The notes beneath the pieces are model-generated. The model had not been told where the DNA came from. It saw only the letters and a list, made by a program, of their open reading frames with translations, and did no database searches. A stretch of 64,000 nucleotides of DNA from Monodelphis domestica (Eukaryota; Chordata; Mammalia; Didelphimorphia; Didelphidae). This document shows positions 22,744-32,465 of the stretch, piece by piece. Location of the stretch: contig NC_077235.1 in assembly GCF_027887165.1 (NCBI RefSeq), positions 9,310,884-9,374,883 of the forward strand, written 5' to 3'. Within the stretch, counting starts at the first letter, position 1. Every line of letters starts with the position of its first letter. The position numbers and the translations under genes were made by a program.

Positions 22744-23672
22744 TCCAAAAGAAGAGAAAGTGACAGTGATGTTGAAAAGAGCACCAATAAAAACATTTAT
22801 TTTTAAATTAAATTTTACTTCTTCAATTATTAAGCATTTTTTTCTCCTGCCAACTTCCTCCTTTGCAAAAGGAAATTTTCCCTCCCCTCTTTTCACTATG
22901 TGTACCTGGAGTGAGTTTCTAGGCATGAACCTGGAAGCGAGGACTGGGTGAGGGAAATCATTGGATAAATATAGTCACAGGATTAACAACAGCCAGAAAA
23001 AAATGGAGCAATTGAGTTAAGAATATCATGAGACCAGGAGGGCAAGATGATCTTCCCTGCAATACCCCTTGAACTTCCCCCCTGGGTGGCCTAGGCAAAT
23101 TAGAAAACCATAGTTGGCTCCTGAGATGTCACATGTGAGAGTTAGTGGGCAGAGAATAGGCCTGATAAACTGAGGCAAGAGGAGAGCTCGCTCTCTTCAC
23201 TTCCATGATCATGGGTGACTGCTCTCTTGAGTGTTGGTGTGGTAGGGGGACCAAAATGGCAGCCATTGATTTAGCAAGCTAATGTATCAGTAAGTAAATC
23301 TTTCTCCTATTTTTCTATCTTTTCTCCTATTACTTTTGATTTAATAAAATTATAAGATTTAGGGCCAGGCTTATAATTTTAATTCTTAGGCCCCTCACTG
23401 GAAAAACAAACTGTATCCTAGATAGGTAGATAGATAGATAGAATCAAGTCAAACAAATTCCCATATCGGCAATGTTAAAAAAGTCTGTATCTCATTCTGC
23501 ATATTTAGCCCCTTACTTACCTCTCTTTGAAGAACTGAGTAGCAACTTTCAACATTGCTTCTCTTAAGTCATGGTTACCAATCTGCACCTCTGGAGGCCT
23601 TACGTTTTTCAAAACTGCATTTGTATGTTATAGTTAAATATTGTTCCTATAAACCCATATATTTAATATGTT
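22744..23672. other. Unassigned, possible old LTR
   Basis: About 23100-23410 has LTR-like composition with 'gatttaataaaattataaga', but no clear ends. A short TAGA repeat lies at 23425-23442. Confidence 0.3.
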
Positions 23673-23890
23673 GTTGTTGTCGTTCTGCCGTTTTAGTTAT
23701 GCCTGACTGATGTGGTTTGCCATTTTCTTCCCCAGCTCATTTTAGAGATGAGCAAAGAAGTGACTTGACCAGGGTCACAAAGCTAGTAAGGGACTTGATT
23801 TGACAAGGGATACGCTGGATTTGAATTCAGCAAGATGAGTCTTCCTGACTCCAGGCCCAGCACTCTATCCACCATGCCACCTCGCTACAG
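23673..23890 (-). mobile_element. SINE with RTE-type tail
   Basis: The + strand begins 'ttgttgttgtcgttctgccg', the complement of the RTE-derived tail. It continues through 'tggtttgccattttcttccc' and the complement of the tRNA-like part, ending near 'agcactctatccaccatgcc'. Confidence 0.85.
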
Positions 23891-24659
23891 AGCCTCTGGT
23901 CCTAAACATCAGATGGCAATAACATGCTCTCCTACCCTCGGGTGACAGGAGGGACACTACAGCTTCAAAGTGTTGTTGGTCAGTTACTTATGCTTAACTG
24001 TTTTCCTTCTTTACCCAGAAGGATCAAATGGCTGAGATAGTGGTGAGGATATTAGGAAGTGACTACAGTATGAAAAACAAAAGACACCCATAAAATCTAA
24101 AACAGTGACAAGTTGAAGACTCTCCTCCCTCTCTGCACATATAGCGAGAGAGGGGAGTCTAGAACAATTGCATTTTCTTGAGCTGGTTACACTGAATAGC
24201 CTCATACAATCCATTATTCACTTAACAGTGTCAGTAACAAAATGATTTGGATGATTTTGCATTGCTGATGGGGAAAGGAGCTAGGAAAAGGCACAGACAG
24301 AACAGAGCCAGAGGGAGCTATGTGTTCTGTTATCAAACACCGCCCTGCTTCAGGCACCTCATCTAGGGCAGAGAAGAAGTTATCCCCATCTAATAAGTCA
24401 ATGGAGGCACAGAGGTTAGGTGGCTTGTTGGAGGCCATCCAGGGGAAAATGGGGAACTGTGTCTATAGCTATGGGGGGGGGGGGGGCAGAAAGAATGAGG
24501 GTAGTTAAAGGAGCCATCTGATTTGATCATTAGAATGTCACTTGTAAACCTGAGAGACATCAGTTTGAGTTTAGTGGTAGACCAGGGCAGAAGCCATATT
24601 GTGAGAGATAAGGAGCCATTAGGCAGTGAAGAAGGAGAAAGGAAAGAAACTGAACTAAG
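23891..24659. other. Unassigned, with a poly-G tract
   Basis: No gene recognised. 24473-24486 is a nearly unbroken run of 14 G. Short open frames on both strands carry no motif. Confidence 0.5.
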
Positions 24660-24845
24660 CATTTTGATAACAGATTTACATCTGAAAGGACCTAAGAGGC
24701 CATCTAGTCTGATCCCTTCATTTTGCAGAGGAGGAAACTGAGACCCAGAGAGGTAACATGACTCATCCAAGGTCACACAGATGGCACTGTGGCAAAGCCA
24801 GAATTCCTATTTGAATTGTCGGACTCCAAACCTAATGGTCTTTCT
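24660..24845 (+). mobile_element. MIR/THER-family SINE
   Basis: 'aggccatctagtctgatccc', 'ttttgcagaggaggaaactg' and 'ccaaggtcacacagatggca' follow the core of the ancient MIR-type family. Confidence 0.75.
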
Positions 24846-25499
24846 ACTATTTCCCTACTGATCTCTGACAGTATAAAGGCTGCAGAGGGCCCAAAGAGAA
24901 TAAGGATTGAGAAAAGACCAGTGGTTCTGGCAACAAAGAGACCGCTGGTAACTGGAGAGAGCAATTTAAATGCAATGATGAAATCAGAAGCCAGATCGTA
25001 AAGGGGAAAGGCGAGAGGGAGAGCAGAAACAGTGGACGTACCCCTTATGGATGGCCTTTTCAGGTCATCTAGCTTTGCTGCACCAAGGCATAGGAAAAAA
25101 GGATGCCAGTGAGGATAGAGGATCAAGGGAGAGTTTTTTCAGGCTGGGAAAGATATAGGCATGTTTGTAGGCAGCAAGGAATGGGCCAGTAGACAGGAAG
25201 AGACTGAAAATAAGTGAGAGTAGCGATGTCAGAGAGGGGGGGCAACCTGTTAGAGGAGGTGAGACAGGATGGGATTGCTTGTGCAGGTATAGGGGCCAGT
25301 TTTCTGGCTGAGGCAAATCAGCATCTGATCATTTTTGTAGACCTATAAGAAGACTACATGGGTATTCCTAGCAGAGTTTCCAGGGTTTGGGGGCTCCTTG
25401 ACCGAGAAGCTGCCCCAAGTAGAAAGGAAGCAATCCTTCCATACCTTCCCTTTGTCTATAATTGGCTGGAAAGTTAAAATCACGGTTTGTTCATTTGTT
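24846..25499. other. Unassigned
   Basis: Purine-rich on the + strand from 24900 to 25300. No exon, tRNA or known element recognised. Confidence 0.45.
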
Positions 25500-25780
25500 T
25501 TGTTTTTAAATTCTTACCTTCTCACTTAGAATCAATACTGTGTATTGGTTCTGAGCCAAAAAAAGCAGTAAGGGCTAGGCCAGTGATGGTGAGACTTTTA
25601 GAGACATAGTACCAGGCCCTGCCCCCACCCCCCAGACCAAGTGCTGTACCACCTTCTCTCCCCCCAACCCCTCTTTACCCCAGATAGCGGAGGGGAGGAA
25701 GGCCTGAGATCATATTTGAACCCAGGTCCTCCCAACTCCAGGCCTGGCTCTCTATCCACTGAACTACTGAGTTGCCCCTG
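25500..25780 (-). mobile_element. Marsupial SINE interrupted by another insertion
   Basis: The SINE tail (complement) is at 25510-25580, 'actgtgtattggttctgagc', and the head at 25700-25780, 'ggtcctcccaactccaggcc'. About 120 unrelated bases lie between, where intact copies are continuous. Confidence 0.8.
25584..25700. mobile_element. Partial hAT-type MITE inside the SINE
   Basis: It starts 'cagtgatggtgagactttta', matching the terminal motif of the MITEs at 58401 and 62366. The other end is not preserved, so it is probably a truncated copy. Confidence 0.4.
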
Positions 25781-25936
25781 AAGTCCACTGTTTGCTACAA
25801 CAGGAAGCTAGAGGAAGGGCAGGGCCAACCAGCCTATATTTTCCTTCTGTTGTAATTCCCTGGTGCCTTATTTTTCTTCTATTCTCCTTTGGGTTTCCCC
25901 ACTGGTTATGTGCTGCAGCCTGCTCACATCCACTAC

Positions 25937-26036
25937 ATATGTATCATCTTTCTGTTGGTCTTGATGGGACACTCATCTTTAGTTCTTTCCCAAAAAGATC
26001 AAAGGAAGTGGAAGAGGACCCAGAGGTACAAAAGTA
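25937..26036 (+). repeat. Local duplicate module, copy 1
   Basis: The order 'atctttctgttggtcttgat', 'cattYtttagttct'-like, then 'gacccagaggtacaaaag' corresponds to 26573-26672 over about 100 bases. Confidence 0.6.
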
Positions 26037-26275
26037 GCTTTTTTTGGAGTAATGAAAACTAAATCAATTTGAAAATGGTTCAACAAATTATGGCAAAGGA
26101 ATACAACATAAGAATATTGTGCTGTAAAAAATGATGAAAAGGATATTTTAAGAGAAATCCGAGAAGACATATGAACTGATGCAGAGTAAAGTAAGTAAGA
26201 GCAGGGGAACAACTTGTACAATAATATAAAGACAACTCTGAGTGACTCGAGGATTCTGATCAACACATTGATCCA
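26037..26275 (+). mobile_element. Old LINE 3' region (L1-like)
   Basis: 'ttcaacaaattatggcaaag', 'aatattgtgctgtaaaaaat' and 'atatgaactgatgcagagta' follow the L1 ORF2 C-terminal order. Decayed. Confidence 0.55.
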
Positions 26276-26880
26276 AAAGACTGATAATTTTATCTTGACA
26301 GAAAAGTCATAAACTCGGGCCTATAAGTAGCAGCATCGCATAAAGCAGAAACAGTGCAGAATAAGCGAGTTTAAAGAATCAGATGGTGAGAGATCCAACT
26401 AAGTAAATGCATTCCAAGGGCATCCAAGGAGGAAAGCGGAAGGACTACAAAGAAAAGAAAAACAGAAAAGATTTTAAAGCATTATTTCAACAAACTGCTT
26501 TCTTCATCAAGGACGGGGAAACTAAAACACTTGAACCCCAAAAGCACAATCTTAAATATATTTAGGGAAGAGACAGAGATATCTTTCTGTGGGTCTTGAG
26601 GAGACATTCATTTTTAGTTCTCTCTGAAAGATGAAAAGAAGAGGAAAAAAGACCCAGAGGACTAAAGAAATACAAAGGCAAAAGCAGTCAAAGTGGCCCA
26701 AGTACATATTGAGAAGATCCATGTTGGAAGTAGCATAATCATGAGATCACTGAGAGACTGATCCACAGGGTATCTGAAATAAAGATACTCAAAGCATGGG
26801 AGAAGGTGGCCAAGGGAGCATCAATAATGACTGACCTGTATGCTTACTCTCCTAGCGATACAAAATCTTTGGGAGTCTTT
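26276..26880. other. Unassigned, holding the second copy of the local module
   Basis: A-rich sequence, possibly part of an RTE element leading into 26881. The module at 26573-26672 repeats 25937-26036. Confidence 0.35.
26573..26672 (+). repeat. Local duplicate module, copy 2
   Basis: 'atctttctgtgggtcttgag', 'cattcatttttagttctctc' and 'agacccagaggactaaag' parallel copy 1, with roughly four in five bases matching by eye. Confidence 0.6.
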
Positions 26881-27005
26881 TTATGAGTCATGAATTAAGG
26901 GCATCCTCAATGACAGCATTAGTAGTAAGCAAATAGGCTTCCACAATAGATATTCAACAATAAACCACATGTTAAGTTGTAGAGAATATAAGATTCCCAT
27001 CTGCT
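26881..27005 (+). mobile_element. RTE-type LINE, polymerase fragment
   Basis: 'gggcatcctcaatgacagca', 'gtagtaagcaaataggcttc' and 'gagaatataagattcccatc' match the RTE/BovB polymerase segment (ILNDSIS-SEQ-GF followed by REYKIP). It is short but has a distinctive order. Confidence 0.65.
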
Positions 27006-27029
27006 TAATATTTATTACCCCCCCCCAAA

Positions 27030-27290
27030 TCTCAATTTTCAGTTCAATAAACAGTGCTTAAAGCACCTAATCTGTACCAGAAACTGTACTGAAAGCTGGA
27101 GATGCATATAAGAAAAAGACAGACAGTCCCTGCCTTCCAAGAGCTTAGCAATCTAAGGTGGGAAAACCATGCACAAAAGGAAACTAAAAAGTGAGAAAAG
27201 GGGTGGGAAGGGACACCAGAGAGTACTCTTCCTGAGACAAGGATATTCTTGTCTCTGCTGATGAAAAATGGAGAATTACCAGGGGAAAAG
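27030..27290 (+). mobile_element. Marsupial medium-length repeat (MAR1/L2-like)
   Basis: 'cttaaagcacctaatctgta', 'cagtccctgccttccaagag' and 'cttagcaatctaaggtggga' follow the common marsupial repeat beginning with the 'cctactatgtgccaggcact' motif. Confidence 0.55.
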
Positions 27291-28259
27291 GAAGGCTGTG
27301 GGAGGAGGTTGGTGCTCTACTCTCCAGCCCTCCAATCAGAAGGAGGTGCTAAGTATAAAAAAAGAGAGTCAACATGGTAGTGAGATGTTACAGGATCCGC
27401 TTGGCCTACCATGATGGTTTGTGGAATTGAAACCAGGCAGAGTTCCTGGTGGAAAATGGAGAGTTGAATCGGATTTAACAAAACAAAATGCTGTCTTATA
27501 GCAAGATGTTTCTAGGTTTAATAATCCAGTCAAAAATGGGAAGTTCTTGAAGCCCTGTTGGGCCGTTGTGACCACCACTTTCTTGGCTATCATTCACTAA
27601 GCTTTGTCCTCAGAATATATTCCAGAGATTTGTCAGGAATTGAACTACGCTGACCTGTAGTTGGCAAATTTCCTTCTGCTGTACAATTTTTTTAACGGAA
27701 AGATTATCTTCCCTTCTCTAGTGCCATGGTATTTCCTTCATATTCATGATCTCTCAAAGAACCCTGACTGAGGAAAGTTCTAAGAAGTACTTGAGATTTG
27801 AGCTCTGCAGCCCAAAGCTGCTTTCTGGTTGGGGTGTGAGTAATGCCTGTCAGAAAAGCCAAAAATAATTCACTTAAGTTGCATATAGAAATTCAGTTTT
27901 TAGATTTGACCTTTTCTAAATGACCTGGTAAAGTCTTCTTAACTTTTGGTGGAGGGATGAGACAGGATTTAGTCGATTTTTATTTGTTTTACATCATTCA
28001 TTCAGTAAGAATTTAATGAGAGGATGTATATATACTGTGCTGTGTTCCAGGGTGATACTTTCTTAACTATACCCATGATTTCATTAGTGCAAGGAAATTC
28101 CCTCTAATGAGATGGAGATCAGCAACTGGTCTAACACTGAAAACACTGAGATATTTTCCCAGGGAGCTGAGAAATTAAACACTCAGAGAATAAGAGACTT
28201 GTCCAGAGTCATGAATCTAGTTGGTGTCAAAGATGGGACTTGTGAAGATTCAAATTGTC
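27291..28259. other. Unassigned
   Basis: Mostly unique-looking sequence with no exon or family signature that I can support. Confidence 0.4.
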
Positions 28260-28740
28260 TCCTTCCTTCCCTTCCCTCCCCCTTCCCAGTGATGGTAAGT
28301 AATTTGATCTGGCTGGGTTATACACGTATTATCATGCAAAATCCTTCGCTATATTTTTCATTGTTTTAAGAGCACGCTCATATAAAATCAAAGTAAAAAC
28401 TGAAATAAGCTAAGGTGAAAAGTCATCTGCTTTCATCTGCTTTCTGACTCCAACAGTTCTATCTCTGAAGGTGGAGAGCATTCTTTGTCATGAATCCCTC
28501 AGAAGTGTCCCAGACCATTGTATTGCTGAGAGCAGCTAAGTGGTTCACAGTTGATTATTCCACAATATTGTTGGTACTATGTACAAAGTTCTCTGATTCT
28601 GTTTATTTCACTCTGCATCAGTTCACATGGGTCTTTTCAGCACTCTCTGAAATCATCTTGCTCATCATTCCTTACAGCACAATGGTATTCCATCACCATC
28701 ATATAGCATGATTTGCTCAGCCATTCCCCAATTTCCAATT
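28260..28740 (-). mobile_element. L1 3' end fragment
   Basis: Complement of the L1 tail and ORF2 end: 'ttgctgagagcagctaagtg', 'ttatttcactctgcatcagt', 'agcacaatggtattccatca'. Confidence 0.8.
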
Positions 28741-29539
28741 TTAGGGAGGTGAGACTTTTTCTTCCTGCCTCTGAGGCCAGCTCTCTTACCCCCTGTGCCA
28801 TGAGATCTCTCATGACTTTAAGGAAACTGGTGGACTCAGACTCATGCTTATTCTACTAAATGTATCGCATACACTTTGAATGATTATGGGTCAAAATCAG
28901 TAATATAGAGAACTCTTTCATTTCCATCAAATTAGCCTTCATGGCTAACGCTTCCTCTTGAGCATTTGCCATATCCATACGAGACGTACCTGGCACGGCT
29001 AATCCCCTTTGCCAGATACACTGATGGCACAAATAGCTAGGAGGGTCCCTTTCAGGGCTGTCACATTACCATCTACCTGAGAATCCATCCAGAAGTCTGA
29101 GATAACTTCCTTCTGCTCAAAAGGGAACTTCATGAACAACAGCTAACCATTGGAGAAATCATACCAAACAGGGAAGAGTTCCAGTTTTTAATGCCCTCCA
29201 AGGGCTCCTGTGTTTAAAGAAATAAAAAGGAACTAATTCTCTCCTCCTCCCCCTTTTCCTGCAATGGAAGGTTGAGGCCATGGATGGGGAGGGGGAGGCA
29301 GGTTTCACTTCCACCAAGATCAGGCTGCCTTCATCATGGAAGAAGACAGGCAACTTTTCATGCTGTTAAATCACTGGATAAAACCTCCAATAAGGCCACT
29401 GTCTTTACTTCTTGAGCTATGGGCTTGACCACATTGATTTCAGAAGCTGTCTGTCTCCTGCTGTCCCTTTCTAGGTCCCTAAGAAGTGATGTAATAGGAC
29501 TTAGGAACATGCCAAAACTGCCAACTTGCTTTACTCTTT
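28741..29539. other. Unassigned
   Basis: No recognised element. 28890-29170 reads with few stops on the minus strand, but without family resemblance or splice signals that would support an exon. Confidence 0.35.
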
Positions 29540-29945
29540 TACAGCTTGGAATGAGCACCTGCCTTTCCAGTCTACCCCTACCAGGTACTCTGCAATCCAG
29601 GGCCATGGACCTCTATTGCTCCCTACCCATGACACTCCATCTGATAGCTCTGGCCATTCCCAACGGCTGTCCTCCGTGCCTGGAATGCTCTCTCTCCTCA
29701 TCTCTGCCTTCAGCTGAAATCCCCTCTTCTGCAAGAAGTCTTGGCTGGGCCCCCTTAAAGCTGGATTAACTCCAATTTATCCTGTATTTCTCTTGTTTGT
29801 ATATACATGCTTACATGTTGTCTCCTCCATTAGACAGGAAGTTCCCTGAAAGTCTTTGGGCTTTCTTTGTATTCCTAATGATTAGTATGATGGCTGATGC
29901 GTAGTAGGTACTTAAATATATGTTTATTGATTGACTGGTCTACAT
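29540..29945 (+). mobile_element. L2 LINE, 3' end
   Basis: 'tctgcaagaagtcttggctg', 'aactccaatttatcctgtat' and 'catgttgtctcctccattag' follow the L2 3' UTR, ending 'atgtttattgattgactg'. Confidence 0.8.
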
Positions 29946-30029
29946 GGCATTATGTGATCTTGTTTATGGCCTATCATGCTTGCATCTCAGAACAAAGCAG
30001 CAAAACCAAAAATGGGCTCTGTGCCCCCA

Positions 30030-30230
30030 TTTGAAGTTTTCTTGGCAAAGACACAGGAATGGTTTATCATTTCTCTCTGGCTCATCTGACAGATGAGAAA
30101 AACTGGGTGAAGTGACTCACCCAGTCACACAGCTAGTAAGTATCAGAGGCCAGATATGAACTCAGGAAGATGAGGCTTCCTGATTCCAGGCCCTGGGTTC
30201 TATTCACTGTACCACCCAGCTGTCCTAAGG
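30030..30230 (-). mobile_element. SINE with RTE-type tail
   Basis: Complement of the family: 'ttttcttggcaaagacacag', 'cagtcacacagctagtaagt', and the head at 'attcactgtaccacccagct'. Confidence 0.75.
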
Positions 30231-30439
30231 CCTCGTTTTCAGTCCTTTTGAATTCTTCCTATGACTTTCTCTTGACACCATGACTTACTACCTTGTCCTG
30301 ACTCTTTTTTTGTCAAATAAAATTGATAGGGGACTGAGATGGCTATCAGGAGAGGGCCAGGGACTGCAAAGGGATGAAGGGGAAAGGAAGAGAGAAGAAG
30401 GTAGCACCTGGGTCCCAGGATTAATAGCAACACTTGTAC

Positions 30440-30625
30440 CCTTTACTCTTTTTTTCCCACTTTGCCACCTTCCTCTCCACTTTTCTCCATCTCCCTTCCT
30501 CACTCTCTCCCTCTGTTCCCCTTTTCTCAATGTTTCTTCTCCCCATTTCCTCATTTCTCTCTCTTCATTTTTCTCTTTTCCTTCTCTTCCTTTTCAAGTC
30601 TCTTTCCTCCTTTCCCTATTTCTCG
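30440..30625. repeat. C/T-rich tract
   Basis: The + strand is almost pure pyrimidine for about 180 bases, without a fixed unit. The open frames here are low-complexity Ser/Leu/Phe strings. Confidence 0.8.
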
Positions 30626-30689
30626 TAGAAAAATAAAATGCCTATGTTTATATATTCAGAGCTCTCTGGGGAAAAAATAAACATTGCAA

Positions 30690-30910
30690 AGGCACCAGTC
30701 ACTGTGCTAAATGCTTTACAAATACTCTCTCATTTGACGCTCACAATATTCATAGGAAGCAGATGTTATTACCTCCATTTTATAAGTAAAGTGTTGCAAA
30801 CAGAGGCTAAGTAGTATGCGCAGGGTCACGCTATCAAGTGTCTGAGGCTGTATTTGAACTCAGGTCTTCTCGATTTCAACGTCAGCACTCTATCTGATGC
30901 ATCACATAAA
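30690..30910 (+). mobile_element. MIR-family SINE
   Basis: 'cactgtgctaaatgctttac', 'tattacctccattttataag' and 'atttgaactcaggtcttctc' give the MIR core and 3' part in order. Confidence 0.75.
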
Positions 30911-31215
30911 TGCCTCCTCAAAATACTAGGAATAAGGAATAGGTCTGTGATTTCACTGGCATGGGGAATGACCAGGTAAGGAAATTCTCTTGCCCAATGC
31001 GGGTGGCACCCTCCAGACAACTTTTTATATTAGAGAGTTTCCTAGAGCATTGATTGAGAGGTTAATTGACTTATCTAGTATATATTACATTACATCATAT
31101 ATTATGTTATATATACCTAGTGTACATTATATAACCAAGTCTGCATCTTCGAAGACAATTCTATATACTCCCCTACCTTTTATGGAAATAATAAATTCCT
31201 TTTTTTAAATGCCTT
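30911..31215. other. Unassigned, AT-rich
   Basis: Contains a TATA/TTATA-rich patch near 31075-31130. No gene or clear element. Confidence 0.4.
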
Positions 31216-32465
31216 TGAAAGATGGAGTCAAGATGGTGGGGCAGAGGGAGTATTCCAAATGAACTCTCTGAGCAATTTTAAAATGACGTCAAATTAAACT
31301 AACAAAAGGTGAGGGGTTTGAGACATAACTTCGGAGGTCAGAGAAGGAGGTCTGTGACACTGGGCTAAGGGACATCCCTGACCACATGCCATGGCAACAG
31401 CAGCTCTGAGTCTTGGAAATGGCTTGGAAGTAGCAGCAGCTTCGGGAGCTCCTAGCCCAGAGAAGGTAAGGATGGCTGTTTAGAATGAGATTGCAGGGAA
31501 CTCCTGGGTTAGCACTAAATTTAGGATTAGATAAAAAGGGTTTGCCACTTCCAGTGCACATACTCAGTTCTAGGAAGAAGTTTCAGGGTGGAGAGGAGAA
31601 CAAGCAAGTATGGCCACAAGGGAACAGGGGCCCCTTGGAGTAAGGACCAGAGCATAAACCAGGAGTACAGCAACCACACCTCTCCCCAAGACACATCCAG
31701 GAACTATATGAACACAATTACAAAATGCTTTTTACACAAATATAGACAGATCCAAACAAGCAGAGAATTAATACATGCTATGCTCATGGATAGGCTAAGC
31801 CAATATAGTAAAACTGACAATTCTACATAAATTTATTTTCTTATTCAGTGACATACCAGCCACCTCCAAAATAATTATTTTACAGTTAGAAAAAATAATA
31901 ACAAAATATATCTGGAAAAATAAAAGGTAAAGAACATAAAGTAAAAGAAGGCAGCCTACTTTACCAGATATCAAACTATCTTTCAAAGCAGGAATCATCA
32001 AAGCAATCAGGTATTGGCTGAGAAATAGATGAGTAATAGATCAGTGGAAAATAGATTTGCATAATATACCTAGGTATTATGCATAAAACACTATATGGCC
32101 TTAGTAATCTAGTGCTTGATAAACACAAAGATCCCAGCTATTGGGGAAAGAGCTCAGTAATTGACAAAAATTGTGGAGAAAGCTAGAAAGCTGTTTGGTA
32201 GAAACCAGGCATAGACCAACATCTCGCATCTTATACTAAAATAAGGTCAAAACAGGTACAGGATTTAGACAGAAATGGTGATATCAGAAAATTAAAGAAA
32301 GAGTTTGTGACCAAATGACATAAGAGAAAATCAAAGGAAGTAAAATAGATAATTTTTTGCACAAATAAAAACAATCAGCTAAAATTAGAAGGAAGGCAAA
32401 AAACTGGGAAGGGATTTATAGCAAGTTTTTCTAATAATGGTCTCATTTCTCAAATACAGAAGAAA
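31216..32465 (+). mobile_element. L1 with 5' end joined directly to late ORF2
   Basis: 31216-31676 resembles an L1 5' end ('gagtcaagatggtggggcag'). At about 31685 the sequence jumps to ORF2 after the polymerase ('ccaggaactatatgaacaca') and continues to about 32465. ORF1 and the endonuclease/polymerase region are missing. Frames are broken. Confidence 0.65.

Noticed and set aside
30434..30680. Several overlapping Ser/Phe/Leu-rich frames as proteins
   Set aside because: They are translations of one C/T-rich tract in three frames.
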